Shown: positions 1-8,275 of the stretch, piece by piece
Layout of the letters: each line of letters begins with the position of its first letter
Position numbering within the stretch: the first letter of the stretch is position 1
Assembly: GCA_902580275.1 (NCBI GenBank)
Contig: CACHJZ010000002.1
Coordinates: forward strand, 1-64,000
Length of the DNA: 64,000 nt
Origin: an uncultured Pelagibacteraceae bacterium
GTDB lineage: Bacteria; Pseudomonadota; Alphaproteobacteria; Pelagibacterales; Pelagibacteraceae
Reading direction: 5' to 3'
Position numbers and translations under genes: made by a program
Notes under the pieces: generated by a model
Told to the model about the DNA's origin: nothing
Seen by the model: the letters and a program-made list of their open reading frames with translations, nothing else
Databases searched by the model: none

Positions 1-8
1 TTTTTTGT

Positions 9-137
9 TTAAGAAAAGTTAATAAATCCAAGCCAAGCTAAAATAAACACTGCTAACCAAAGTAAACCTTTTATTAAAAAAAATAAAAAACTCCCTGTAA
101 CGAGATATTTGATAATTTTTTTAATTTGATTTTTCAA
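9..137 (-). CDS. Small hydrophobic protein, 42 aa, TTG start (putative)
   Basis: This short minus-strand frame begins with TTG 12 bases after the stop of the HpsN-like gene and runs 42 codons to a TAA. It has a Lys-rich start (MKNQIKKIIKY if TTG is read as Met) followed by a hydrophobic stretch ending WLAVFILAWLGFINFS, so it would be a one- or two-pass membrane peptide. Position and strand fit a third member of the pta/hpsN-like operon. There is no ATG and no clear ribosome binding site, and I do not recognise the family, so it could be a chance frame in AT-rich DNA. Confidence 0.35.
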   Translation of the reverse strand: MKNQIKKIIKYLVTGSFLFFLIKGLLWLAVFILAWLGFINFS

Positions 138-149
138 TATATACTAGAC

Positions 150-1436
150 TTAATTTGAGTATCCGTATTTTCTCAATCGAACATCACCAGTTCTTGCATG
201 CGCTTCCATTCCTTCATATCTTGATATTCTAGCGGCTGCGGCACCAACTTCTTTGGTAGACTCTTTGGTCATTCTTTGGAAGCTCAATGTTTTAATAAAT
301 TTTCCTACAAATAAACCACCAGTATATTTTCCAGCACCTTTCGTTGGTAAAATATGATTTGTACCTGAACACTTATCTCCGTAAGCAACAGTAGTTTCTT
401 CACCAATAAATAATGATCCGTAGTTTTTTAGACGATCATGAAACCATTTTAGATTTTTTGTTTGTACTTCTAGGTGTTCTGGAGCATATTCATCACTTAT
501 TTTTGCCATTTCTTCATCATTGTCACAAAGAATTACTTCACCATAATCTTTCCAAGCTGCTTCGGCACTTGTTCTTGGTAATTCTGGAAGTTCAGAAATT
601 AATTCGGGAACTCTTTTCATAACTTGCTCAGCAAGTTTTTTACTTGTCGTGTAAAGCCAAGCTGGTGAATTATATCCATGTTCTGCTTGTCCAACTAAAT
701 CCACAGCAACAATTTCTGGGTCAGCACTTTCGTCTGCTATAATTGCAATTTCTGTTGGTCCAGCAAACAAATCAATACCAACTTTTCCAAATAAAATTCT
801 TTTAGCTTCAGCTACAAATTGATTACCTGGTCCAACTAATATATCTGCAGGTTCATTTCCGAATAATCCATAAGTCATTGCAGCAATAGCTGGAACTCCA
901 CCAAGATTTAAAATTACATCTGCTCCACAAAGATTTGCAGTATATATAATAGCTGGATGCGCGCCCATTTTTTCTTTTGGAGGACTGCAAGCAATTATAT
1001 TTTTTACACCGGCAACTTTTGCAGTTGTTACACTCATAACAGCTGACGCTATATGGGCATACCTTCCACCAGGTATGTAACATCCTGCAGTATTAACGGG
1101 AACTAATTTTTGACCAGCATAAAGTCCTTTTGAAAGCTCAACCTCAAAATCTTGTCCGTAATTTTTTAGTTGTGCTTCTGCAAACTTTCTTACTCTTTCA
1201 TATGAGAATTGAATATCATCCTTAGTTTTTTGATCTAGCGACTTATTTATTTGATTAATTTTTTCTTTAGAAACAACTATCTCTCCATCAAATTTATCAA
1301 ATTTTTTTGTAAGTTCTTTACAACCATCCTCTTTAGATTTTTCTAATTCAGATAACAATTTTTGAACAATATCTCTAGTTTTTGTATCATCTGTTGAGGC
1401 AGTTTTGACAGCTTTTTTTAAATATTGAATTCCCAT
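150..1436 (-). CDS. HisD-family dehydrogenase, HpsN (sulfopropanediol 3-dehydrogenase)-like
   Basis: The 428-residue protein is a full-length member of the histidinol dehydrogenase family, which carries out a zinc-dependent double oxidation of an alcohol to a carboxylate with NAD. The catalytic and zinc-binding positions are all visible: Q250 and H253 in GQAEHG, E320-H321 in YAPEHLE, D354 in AYGDKCSGTNH and H413 in EAHARTGD. The N-terminus (MGIQYLKKA) and the replacement of the usual HisD C-terminal text suit the HpsN-like paralogue group rather than the histidine-pathway enzyme, and no his genes surround it. HpsN oxidises 2,3-dihydroxypropane-1-sulfonate to sulfolactate. It lies 24 bases behind the phosphotransacetylase-family gene, presumably in one operon. 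The substrate is inferred; a true HisD cannot be excluded from sequence alone. Confidence 0.75.
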   Translation of the reverse strand: MGIQYLKKAVKTASTDDTKTRDIVQKLLSELEKSKEDGCKELTKKFDKFDGEIVVSKEKINQINKSLDQKTKDDIQFSYERVRKFAEAQLKNYGQDFEVELSKGLYAGQKLVPVNTAGCYIPGGRYAHIASAVMSVTTAKVAGVKNIIACSPPKEKMGAHPAIIYTANLCGADVILNLGGVPAIAAMTYGLFGNEPADILVGPGNQFVAEAKRILFGKVGIDLFAGPTEIAIIADESADPEIVAVDLVGQAEHGYNSPAWLYTTSKKLAEQVMKRVPELISELPELPRTSAEAAWKDYGEVILCDNDEEMAKISDEYAPEHLEVQTKNLKWFHDRLKNYGSLFIGEETTVAYGDKCSGTNHILPTKGAGKYTGGLFVGKFIKTLSFQRMTKESTKEVGAAAARISRYEGMEAHARTGDVRLRKYGYSN

Positions 1437-1460
1437 TTGGCAGTATTTATATTTTGATTA

Positions 1461-2372
1461 TTAATCTAATGCAACTACTGCGGCTGCTATAGAGGCCATC
1501 CTAGCAGTTGCCTCATCAGATCTACTTGTTATTACTACTGGAACTTTTCCACCAACCACAACTCCGGCTGCACATGCACCCATAAAATATATCATCATTT
1601 TTACTAATGCATTACCAGCCTCAACATTAGGAACCAACAAAACATCGGCCTGGCCAGCGACTGAATTTTTAATACCTTTAATTCCAGATGATTTTTTAGA
1701 CACACTATTGTCAAAAGCTAATGGTCCAAAGACATCTGCTTTAAGATTTTCTTTTTTAGCAAGCTCAGTTATTTCTTTTGCATCAATAGAACTTTGAACA
1801 CTGTCTAAAACTTCTTCAGTAGCTGAAAGAACAGAAACTTTTGGTTTTTCAATACCAATTCTGTGACAAAAATTTATTACATTTTTTAAAATATACATTT
1901 TTGTTTTTACATTTGGTGAAACATTTAAAGCGCCATCAGTTATTATTATTGGCTGATCATTCTTTTCTAATGTCATGTGCCAAATATGGCTTAGTCTAGT
2001 CTTTCCTAACAAATTATATTCTTTCTTAATTACCTCCTTCATTAAAACATCTGTATGAATATGACCTTTAACTATAATTTTTATTTTTCCTTGAGAAGCT
2101 AGTTTTGCAGCTATTTTAGCTGTTGAGTTTTCTTTAGGCTCATGAATAATTTCATATTTTGAAATATCAAATTGTAATTCCTCAGCACATTTTTGAATTT
2201 CATCTTTATCACCAATTAAAATAGGATTTATCAAATTCTCTTTGACAGCATCTATTACTGATAGCATTGGAAGCATTTTTCCTGCATTTACAATTCCTGC
2301 AGGAATATCTTTTTTTTTATGTGCAACATCTAGAAGGTTAATTGGACAAATTATTTCTTTATTTGAAAGCAT
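1461..2372 (-). CDS. Phosphate acetyl/butyryltransferase family protein
   Basis: At 303 residues this matches the short PTA_PTB family (phosphotransacetylase or phosphate butyryltransferase) that interconverts acyl-CoA and acyl phosphate in the cytoplasm. The family-type C-terminal half is present, with VLLVPNVEAGNALVKMM near residues 246-262 followed by the Gly/Ala-rich segment GACAAGVVVGGKVPVVITSR. It is the first gene of a minus-strand pair with the HpsN-like dehydrogenase and is divergent from a BASS transporter. In sulfonate degradation a phosphotransacetylase converts the acetyl phosphate released by Xsc to acetyl-CoA; no xsc is in this window, so that role is an inference. Acetate/acetyl-CoA balancing is the alternative. 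Confidence 0.8.
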   Translation of the reverse strand: MLSNKEIICPINLLDVAHKKKDIPAGIVNAGKMLPMLSVIDAVKENLINPILIGDKDEIQKCAEELQFDISKYEIIHEPKENSTAKIAAKLASQGKIKIIVKGHIHTDVLMKEVIKKEYNLLGKTRLSHIWHMTLEKNDQPIIITDGALNVSPNVKTKMYILKNVINFCHRIGIEKPKVSVLSATEEVLDSVQSSIDAKEITELAKKENLKADVFGPLAFDNSVSKKSSGIKGIKNSVAGQADVLLVPNVEAGNALVKMMIYFMGACAAGVVVGGKVPVVITSRSDEATARMASIAAAVVALD

Positions 2373-2380
2373 AAGTTATT

Positions 2381-2409
2381 TTTACATATATTTACGATGT
2401 CTATATAAT
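2381..2409 (+). promoter_or_regulatory. Sigma70-type promoter for the first BASS transporter
   Basis: A TTTACA box at 2381-2386 is separated by 17 bases from a perfect TATAAT at 2404-2409, close to consensus. Transcription would start near 2416, giving a leader of about a dozen bases before the ATG at 2428. It sits in the 55-base divergent gap. AT-rich DNA makes chance -10 boxes common, but the correctly spaced -35 raises confidence. Confidence 0.55.
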
Positions 2410-2427
2410 AAGTTAATATGGCATAAA

Positions 2428-3276
2428 ATGGAAATTGTAACTAAAATTGCCCCAATTGCATTAGCTTTGATAATGTTAACTCTAGGATTAGGACTAACAA
2501 TCAAAGATTTTACAAGAGTTATTAGTCAACCAAAGGATTTTCTTTTAGGTGTCATTTGTCAATTAATTATTCTTCCAATTATTGCTTTTATATTAATCAA
2601 AATATTTAAAACACCTTTAGAACTAGCGTTAGGTGTGATGATTATAGCAGCTGCTCCGGGTGGGGTAACCTCAAATGTACTAACTAAATTTGCCAATGGT
2701 GATGTTGCGTTATCAGTTTCATTAACAGCAATTATTAGTTTAGTAAGTATTATTTCAGTTCCATTTATAGTTTTTAAATCAGCAGATCTCTTACAAATAA
2801 ATTATTCAACTAAAGAAATTTCAATGATTGGAATTTCAATTAAAATGTTTTTGGTTGTAACCTTACCTGTAATTATTGGTATGGTAATTAGAAAATTTGC
2901 TACAATATTTATTTCATCAAATGAAAAATTAATTCAAAGGATTTCACTTTTATTATTTGTTATTGTTTTTTTGGCAATTTGGGTTGAAGAGTGGGAAAAT
3001 ATTACGACTTATCTTAAACAGGCAGGGATTATTACATTAGTACTTAATATAGTTATGATGACTATTGGATATTTTATAGCAAAGTTGTTTGCATCGGGTA
3101 TTGAACAAAGAAGATGTATTTCACTTGAATGTGGATTACAAAATGGAACATTGGCTGTATTTGTTGCATCTCAAATTTTTAATGATGTGATTTACCTAGT
3201 TCCAACAGCATCATATGCACTAATAATGTTCATCACATCAATATTTTTTGTTCTTTTTATTAGAAACAAAAATTAA
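2428..3276 (+). CDS. BASS family sodium-dependent symporter
   Basis: The protein is 282 residues long from the chosen ATG, very hydrophobic, with about nine or ten predicted membrane segments and the family-type text GLGLTIKDF near residue 19 and AAAPGGVTSNVLTKFANGDVA near residue 70. BASS proteins are sodium-coupled symporters of organic anions (bile acids, pyruvate, pantoate and others). The open frame extends upstream to 2242 but would then overlap the divergent gene, and a strong promoter lies just before 2428, so the inner ATG is preferred. It is divergent from the phosphotransacetylase and HpsN-like genes and may import their substrate, which is inference. A paralogue lies at 30999. Confidence 0.85.
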   Translation: MEIVTKIAPIALALIMLTLGLGLTIKDFTRVISQPKDFLLGVICQLIILPIIAFILIKIFKTPLELALGVMIIAAAPGGVTSNVLTKFANGDVALSVSLTAIISLVSIISVPFIVFKSADLLQINYSTKEISMIGISIKMFLVVTLPVIIGMVIRKFATIFISSNEKLIQRISLLLFVIVFLAIWVEEWENITTYLKQAGIITLVLNIVMMTIGYFIAKLFASGIEQRRCISLECGLQNGTLAVFVASQIFNDVIYLVPTASYALIMFITSIFFVLFIRNKN

Positions 3277-3312
3277 ATTCAGGACATTTTGCATCTATTT
3301 GATTAAAAATAA

Positions 3313-3330
3313 ATTGGTATATAAACCAAT
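3313..3330 (+). other. Small inverted repeat abutting a start codon
   Basis: ATTGGT at 3313-3318 and ACCAAT at 3325-3330 form a perfect 6-bp inverted repeat with a 6-base spacer whose last base directly precedes the ATG at 3331. It could be an operator, or a weak hairpin limiting initiation. No protein binding site family is recognised. Confidence 0.3.
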
Positions 3331-3714
3331 ATGCAAATTGAAATAATTTTACCGTCAATCGTTTTAGGCATAATGTTGTTTTTTTCTTTTGCGGTTGCGC
3401 CTATAATTTTCAAAGTCCTTAAGGAAAATGATGCAAGAAAATTCGTGAGAACGATTTTTCCTTATTATTATAGCATAAATTTAATACTGGTTTCTTTAGT
3501 ATGCTTTTTTTTATTTTATAAAGACTTTATAAATTTTGATTTTTATCTTCTCTTATCTGTAGCTATTCTTTTTGCTATCTCATTATTTTTATTAATGCCG
3601 ATGATTAATAATGCAAGAGATCAAAAAAAAGAGAATAAATTTAAATATTTGCATGCTGCTTCTGTGATTATAAACTTTTTACAAATTTTTATTCTTCTTT
3701 ATGTTTTACTTTAA
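3331..3714 (+). CDS. DUF4149 family membrane protein
   Basis: This 127-residue protein has four predicted transmembrane helices: an N-terminal hydrophobic segment containing FFSFAVAPIIFKVL, two central helices, and a C-terminal helix after the text KYLHAASVIINFLQI. The pattern of a Phe/Ala-rich first helix and a His-x2-Ser-x3-Asn motif before the last helix is that of DUF4149 (TMEM205-like) proteins, whose function is not established. It overlaps the next gene by 14 bases, so the two are probably cotranscribed. Confidence 0.7.
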   Translation: MQIEIILPSIVLGIMLFFSFAVAPIIFKVLKENDARKFVRTIFPYYYSINLILVSLVCFFLFYKDFINFDFYLLLSVAILFAISLFLLMPMINNARDQKKENKFKYLHAASVIINFLQIFILLYVLL

Positions 3715-4261
3715 AAAAAAAATATTTATTTTTTTTTTAGTTCTTTTCATCATTCCAAACCAATCTAAAACTGAAGAAAATTTAATAAATACACTTAAAA
3801 AAGGTAAAAATATTATTTTTATCAGACACTCACTAGCACCAGGCAACGGTGATCCTGCAGGATTTATTTTAAGCGATTGTTCAACTCAAAGAAATTTAAA
3901 TAAAAAAGGAATAATCCAATCGAAAAAAATTGGGAACTTTTTTGAAAAAAATCAAATTCCTATAGATTTAGTTCTAAGTAGTGAATGGTGCAGATGTAAA
4001 GATACTGCATTTTATGCTTTTAGTGATTTTAAAACTTTTGATGCTCTTAATTCTTTTTATGATGAAAAGTTTGCTGCTAATGAGGATAAACAAATTAATA
4101 ATTTGAAAAAATTCATAAAAAAATGGAAAGGTGATAAAAACCTAGTCCTAGTCACTCATTATGTTGTTATAAATTCTATTTTAGGTGTGGGATCAGGCTC
4201 AGGTGAGATTGTTGTAGCGGATAAAAATTTAATTTTACAAGGAAGGATTAGCGATTATTAA
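3701..4261 (+). CDS. Exported histidine phosphatase family protein
   Basis: The 186-residue protein begins with a Lys-rich start and a hydrophobic signal segment (residues about 5-22), then a histidine phosphatase core. The RHG-type motif is IFIRHSLAPG near residues 39-48, with Ser where the family has Gly. A second Arg occurs in SSEWCRCKDTA, and the late His is in LVLVTHYVV. Members transfer phosphate through the first His; this one probably acts outside the cytoplasm as a SixA/phosphoglycerate-mutase-like phosphatase of unknown substrate. It overlaps the DUF4149 gene and is followed after 5 bases by the FG-GAP protein gene. Confidence 0.75.
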   Translation: MFYFKKKIFIFFLVLFIIPNQSKTEENLINTLKKGKNIIFIRHSLAPGNGDPAGFILSDCSTQRNLNKKGIIQSKKIGNFFEKNQIPIDLVLSSEWCRCKDTAFYAFSDFKTFDALNSFYDEKFAANEDKQINNLKKFIKKWKGDKNLVLVTHYVVINSILGVGSGSGEIVVADKNLILQGRISDY

Positions 4262-4266
4262 GCATT

Positions 4267-5697
4267 ATGACAGTAGCTAAAAAATTTATAATTTATATAT
4301 TTTTCTTTACTTTTTACTTTTCTTTTGCAGCGGCAGAATTTTTTAAAGATATATCAGATATTATTGAGAACAATGAACCAAGACTTAGTTACGGAGTGGC
4401 AGTTTCAGATGTAAATAATGACAATAAATTTGAGTTTGTAGTTACTGGGTTTGGATATAAAAACTTAGCCTTAGGTTTTGAGAATAATAATTTGGTAAAT
4501 ACAATAGATAATGAAATATTCAACGATACAGAAAGAAAAACTATTGGTGTTGCAGCTTGCGATATTGATAAAGACGGATTCGAAGAAGTTTATTTTTTGA
4601 ATACAGATACTTATAGTGGAGATAAAAAATATTCAGACAGGCTTCTTGATAAAAAACAAAAAAAATTCTTTGATTTATTTGAAATAGAGGAAAATAAAAC
4701 ATCATTAAATCTTACTGCTGGAAGATCTGTTGTGTGCGTTGATCGTAACGGTAACGGTGTATATGGATTTTATGTTGCAAATTACGGTGGCCCTACCAGA
4801 TTTTATGAACTAAATAACAATTTACTAATCGATAAAGCACCAAAATTAAAAATTGATAGAGTTACAGGTGGAAGAGCAGTTGTAGCTGGACATATAATTT
4901 CAGATAATACTGATATTTTTGCTGCAAACGAGAGAGGATCAAATTTTTTATACAAAAATAATAATGGTTCTTTCACAGAATTAGCAAATGAGTATGAGGT
5001 TCAAGACAAATATGAAAATGGGAGAGGCACAACTCTTTCTGATGTTTTTTATAGAGGACAATTAGATATTGTAAGTTCAAACTGGAATGGAAATCATAGA
5101 ATATTTACTTTAGACGGAAATGAATTTAGAGATATTGCTCAACCTGATTTTAACGAACCAACTCGAATAAGAACGGTTATATCGGCAGATTTTGATAACG
5201 ATGGTTTTGATGAAATATTTATGAATAATATTGGCCAACCAAATAAATTATTTAAGATTTTAGATAATGGAGTGTTAAAAAAAATAGATATTCAAGTAGG
5301 TTTAGAATATTTTGGTTTAGGCACAGGAGCGGCAGTTGCAGATATTGATAATGATGGCATATTAGAATTGTTAGTTTCTCACGGTGAAAGTGGCTTGCAA
5401 CCACTGAGTCTTTACAAGGCAGATATAAAAGAAAAGTTCAAATATATTAGGATACAACCACTAAATAAATTTGGTGCACCAGCAAGAGGTGCTACTGTTA
5501 CTTTAATTTCTAATTTAAGAAAACATTCCAAAACTATTGATGCTGGATCTGGATACTTGTGTCAAATGGAACCCGTAGCCCATTTTGGTTTACGAAAAGG
5601 TGAGAAGATTCGAAGTGTTGTTATCCAATGGACTAATGGACAGAAAAAAAGTCTTAAGATATCAAAAATAAATAAAACAATTAAAGTAAAACAATAA
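4267..5697 (+). CDS. Exported FG-GAP/VCBS repeat protein with ASPIC/UnbV C-terminus (CRTAC1-like)
   Basis: The 476-residue protein starts with a signal peptide (hydrophobic residues about 8-23 ending FAAAEF) and continues with repeated calcium-binding-like blades carrying DxNxDxxxE loops: VSDVNNDNKFEFV, CDIDKDGFEEVYF, ADFDNDGFDEIFM and ADIDNDGILELLV. The last roughly 75 residues form an ASPIC/UnbV domain (GAPARGATVTLI, SGYLCQMEP, HFGLRKGEKI, VVIQWTNGQ). Such proteins fold as beta-propellers and are secreted or surface associated; the role is unknown and may involve adhesion. It follows the phosphatase gene closely. Confidence 0.85.
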   Translation: MTVAKKFIIYIFFFTFYFSFAAAEFFKDISDIIENNEPRLSYGVAVSDVNNDNKFEFVVTGFGYKNLALGFENNNLVNTIDNEIFNDTERKTIGVAACDIDKDGFEEVYFLNTDTYSGDKKYSDRLLDKKQKKFFDLFEIEENKTSLNLTAGRSVVCVDRNGNGVYGFYVANYGGPTRFYELNNNLLIDKAPKLKIDRVTGGRAVVAGHIISDNTDIFAANERGSNFLYKNNNGSFTELANEYEVQDKYENGRGTTLSDVFYRGQLDIVSSNWNGNHRIFTLDGNEFRDIAQPDFNEPTRIRTVISADFDNDGFDEIFMNNIGQPNKLFKILDNGVLKKIDIQVGLEYFGLGTGAAVADIDNDGILELLVSHGESGLQPLSLYKADIKEKFKYIRIQPLNKFGAPARGATVTLISNLRKHSKTIDAGSGYLCQMEPVAHFGLRKGEKIRSVVIQWTNGQKKSLKISKINKTIKVKQ

Positions 5698-5761
5698 ATA
5701 GCAAATATTTAGCTAGGACAATTGTGACCAGTACTAATTTTTAACTTTTTGGTATTAAGTT

Positions 5762-5908
5762 ATGATGACCTCATGTTTATTTTCTCTTATCGTTGTTGCA
5801 TTTGTCGGATTAATTGCTTTTGTATTTAGAAAACCATCAGATAAAGAGATTAAAAAATTTAAGGATAAATCCCAGGATAAAGTAAACTGGTCAAGAATGG
5901 GTTTTTAA
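5762..5908 (+). CDS. Small single-pass membrane protein, 48 aa
   Basis: An ATG-initiated frame of 48 codons encodes a protein with one transmembrane helix (residues about 5-22) followed by a charged Lys/Asp-rich tail (KPSDKEIKKFKDKSQDK) ending VNWSRMGF. The topology of a short N-terminal helix with a soluble charged tail is clear, and it fills the gap between the FG-GAP protein and the next exported protein on the same strand. There are two consecutive ATG codons at the start. No family is recognised. Confidence 0.55.
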   Translation: MMTSCLFSLIVVAFVGLIAFVFRKPSDKEIKKFKDKSQDKVNWSRMGF

Positions 5909-5939
5909 GTCAAAAAATAACACAATCTTAAAATTTGAT

Positions 5940-6632
5940 ATGTCAAGATTTTCAAAGTCTATCACAATCATGATTTTATTAATCACTTTTCAATCATCAG
6001 TATTTGCATCTGGTAAGGAATATTATGAAAATTTAGTTTCAAATTGGTCAAAAATTTTTCCTGATCAAAATAGAAATGCTGCTGGGCCAAAGTTTTTTAA
6101 GTTTATTATTGATCAAGATATGAATTACCAAGAATTTGTTGAATATAATAAACTTTATTGTGCAGTTAGTGGATCATTAATAAGTCCAGCAAGTATGCCT
6201 GAATTTCTCTATGTAAATCAAGATAAATCAAATACAAAGATTTGTGGGTATTACTATAGATGTTGTATCCCGTGTTCTTGTGATGTTATGAAATATTCGA
6301 AAGTTAAAAAAATAAATTATCAATTTAAAGATGTAAAAAAAGATATTTATGTTCTTACTATAGATAATCCTTGTGGAAAAGTAGACTTTCCAAAAAGAGT
6401 AAACAAAGATTATTTTTGTAAAAATGATAAATTAGATACAAATCAAGTATTTGAAATAGATGGTAAATTAGTAATTGGTCTTTTACATAAAGCAAAACCT
6501 TGTAATGAACAAAATTTAAATTACATTGCTAAAAACGAAGTGACAGGCGAATATTGTGATATAAGAAATAATACACCTGTAGAAAGTTTACAGTCAGGAA
6601 TGGGAGATATTTTTATTAAGTTAGCTCGTTAA
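5940..6632 (+). CDS. Exported cysteine-rich protein of unknown function
   Basis: The 230-residue protein has a clean signal peptide (hydrophobic residues 8-22, cleavage near VFASG) and a mature part with eleven cysteines, including the cluster CGYYYRCCIPCSCDVM around residues 100-115. Cysteines in an exported protein of this size suggest disulfides or metal binding. I do not recognise a family. It lies 4 bases before the SRAP gene on the same strand. Confidence 0.7.
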   Translation: MSRFSKSITIMILLITFQSSVFASGKEYYENLVSNWSKIFPDQNRNAAGPKFFKFIIDQDMNYQEFVEYNKLYCAVSGSLISPASMPEFLYVNQDKSNTKICGYYYRCCIPCSCDVMKYSKVKKINYQFKDVKKDIYVLTIDNPCGKVDFPKRVNKDYFCKNDKLDTNQVFEIDGKLVIGLLHKAKPCNEQNLNYIAKNEVTGEYCDIRNNTPVESLQSGMGDIFIKLAR

Positions 6633-6636
6633 ATTT

Positions 6637-7266
6637 ATGTGTGGAAGATACGTTGTTACAAATCCAGTTAATAAAACAAAAAAAATTGTTAAAACATCTA
6701 TTAAAGTTGAAAATGATGTGAATTATAATGCACATCCCTCCCAAGAACTCCCAATAATAAAAAAATACTCTAATGGTTTTACACTTGAAAAAGCAAAATG
6801 GGGTATTATTCCATCATGGGCAAAAAAAAAAGATTTCAAAGCTTTAATCAACGCGAGATTAGAAACCATTAATGAAAAAGTCTCTTTTAAAAATTTGATA
6901 AAAAAAACCAGATGTGTATCTGTGATGGATGGATTTTATGAATGGAAGCGTGAGGGTACAATTAAAACACCTCATTATTTCACTAGAGATGATAAAGCTA
7001 CGATGTACGTTGCTGGAATATTTAGTAATGACGAGTTTTGCCTAATTACTGAAGAAGCACAAGATAATATAAAACAAATTCATCATAGGCAACCAGTTTC
7101 ATTACACGAACAAGATATAGAAAAATATTTGGAGAGCAACGAAGATATAACACCATTTTTAATTAAAAGAAATAAACCTAATTTTGAATTTTATGAAATT
7201 TCAAAAGACGTAAATAAACCACAAAATAATAACTCAAATCTGATAGAAAAAGTAAATTTAATATGA
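6637..7266 (+). CDS. SRAP (HMCES/YedK) family protein, abasic-site protection
   Basis: This 209-residue protein is a complete SRAP domain. Cys2 (MCGRYV) is the residue that forms a thiazolidine crosslink with abasic sites in single-stranded DNA after Met removal. The other active-site positions are present: N72 in INARLET, E102 in GFYEWK and H149 in IHHRQP, where family members usually read HDRMP. The protein shields abasic sites at replication forks. Its stop overlaps the start of the following 33-residue frame by ATGA. Confidence 0.92.
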   Translation: MCGRYVVTNPVNKTKKIVKTSIKVENDVNYNAHPSQELPIIKKYSNGFTLEKAKWGIIPSWAKKKDFKALINARLETINEKVSFKNLIKKTRCVSVMDGFYEWKREGTIKTPHYFTRDDKATMYVAGIFSNDEFCLITEEAQDNIKQIHHRQPVSLHEQDIEKYLESNEDITPFLIKRNKPNFEFYEISKDVNKPQNNNSNLIEKVNLI

Positions 7267-7364
7267 AAAAAAAATTTAAATATATAATTTATTTTATAAT
7301 TTATTTAATTCTAGTTTTTGCATTAGCAATAGTATTTTACATGAATGGAATAAGTATAATTTAA
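7263..7364 (+). CDS. Tiny single-pass membrane protein, 33 aa
   Basis: This ATG-initiated frame overlaps the SRAP stop in an ATGA arrangement and its TAA is directly followed by the msrB ATG at 7365, so it fits the gap exactly. The peptide has a Lys-rich start (MKKKFKYII) followed by a single hydrophobic helix and the end YMNGISII. The exact tiling supports translation as part of the SRAP-msrB operon. No known family is recognised. Confidence 0.6.
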   Translation: MKKKFKYIIYFIIYLILVFALAIVFYMNGISII

Positions 7365-7823
7365 ATGAATAAAAGAAAATTTATTAAGTCAATATTCTCA
7401 ACTTTAGCTTTACTTTTTTTATTACCAAAATCTCTACTAGCAAAAGTGGAAAAAAAAATAATTAACAATTCACTTACTGAAGAACAAAAGAAAATAATGT
7501 TTAAAGAGGGTACAGAAAGACCATTTACAAGCAGTTTAAATTATGAAACTAGAGAAGGCTTTTATCACTGTGCAAACTGTAATGCTAAACTTTTTTCTTC
7601 AAGCGCAAAGTTTGACAGTGGAACAGGGTGGCCATCGTTTTCTGAAGCTCTACCAGGTGCATTTAAAACAAAAGTTGATTATTCATTTGGTATGAAACGT
7701 ATTGAATACCATTGTGCTAATTGTGGAGCACACCATGGTCATGTATTTGATGACGGACCCTCAGAAACAGGAAAAAGATTTTGTAATAACGGTCTTTGTT
7801 TAATCTTTATTCCATCTAATTAA
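7365..7823 (+). CDS. msrB: Exported peptide-methionine (R)-S-oxide reductase MsrB
   Basis: The 152-residue protein carries an N-terminal signal or anchor (hydrophobic residues about 10-26) and then an MsrB domain. The two zinc-binding CxxC pairs are CANC near residue 68 and CANC near residue 117, flanked by the family text SGTGWPSF and GHVFDDGPSETGKR. The catalytic Cys lies in KRFCNNGLC, where most members have RYCINS. MsrB reduces methionine-R-sulfoxide in proteins; the leader suggests a periplasmic site. Its end overlaps the convergent 147-residue gene by 4 bases. Confidence 0.9.
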   Translation: MNKRKFIKSIFSTLALLFLLPKSLLAKVEKKIINNSLTEEQKKIMFKEGTERPFTSSLNYETREGFYHCANCNAKLFSSSAKFDSGTGWPSFSEALPGAFKTKVDYSFGMKRIEYHCANCGAHHGHVFDDGPSETGKRFCNNGLCLIFIPSN

Positions 7824-8263
7824 TCTATAAAATTAAGCTTAATTAATTTTTCTTTTTTTATTTCTTTACACCAAAGCTCATATGTTTCACACATTCTCCA
7901 AACTAGACCAAAGGCATTTTGTGAATTTGATAATGGAAAAGAACTTTTTGCAAAATAAGCTTCATTATTTTCTTTAAATTGCTTAATAACTGTATTCTTT
8001 TGCAAGTTAAGCAAATCTATTGTTTCTTTTGGAATTTTATTCCCAGTTTCAAAGTTAATAAAATTATTCTCTTTTATTTTAGCAAAAAGATTATCATGAA
8101 AATTCCCTTTTTTAATTTCATTAAATTCTTTTGTTGCCAAAAATCTTTCTACAAGTTCAATGTTTGTTATTTGTGGATCTGATTCTTTAATTTTAATTAA
8201 TTGAAAATAAATAGATTCTGCTAAATAGAGCATTAATGGTTTTGAAGTATCTTTTTTTTTCAT
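7820..8263 (-). CDS. Unknown 147-aa protein behind a Fur-like box
   Basis: The protein is soluble, Lys-rich and mostly helical by composition, with a C-terminal segment containing NAFGLVWRMCETYELWCKEIKKEK (Trp and Cys rich; quoted in part as LVWRMCETYELWCKE). No signal peptide, membrane segment or known domain is recognised. The start codon is 13 bases from a perfect 7-1-7 palindrome of Fur-box type, and the divergent neighbour is a small zinc-ribbon gene behind a second such box. This suggests metal-dependent control of both, which is inference. The ATG at 8263 is the only good start. Confidence 0.65.
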   Translation of the reverse strand: MKKKDTSKPLMLYLAESIYFQLIKIKESDPQITNIELVERFLATKEFNEIKKGNFHDNLFAKIKENNFINFETGNKIPKETIDLLNLQKNTVIKQFKENNEAYFAKSSFPLSNSQNAFGLVWRMCETYELWCKEIKKEKLIKLNFID

Positions 8264-8275
8264 TTTATTTTTTGT

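Noticed and set aside
150-1436. Reading this gene as histidine-biosynthesis hisD
   Set aside because: Active-site residues alone would allow it, but no his genes are near, the N-terminus is of the HpsN-like type, and it pairs with a phosphotransacetylase gene.
2242-2427. N-terminal extension of the first BASS transporter from 2242
   Set aside because: It would overlap the divergent phosphotransacetylase gene by 131 bases, adds non-homologous residues, and a good promoter lies between it and the ATG at 2428.
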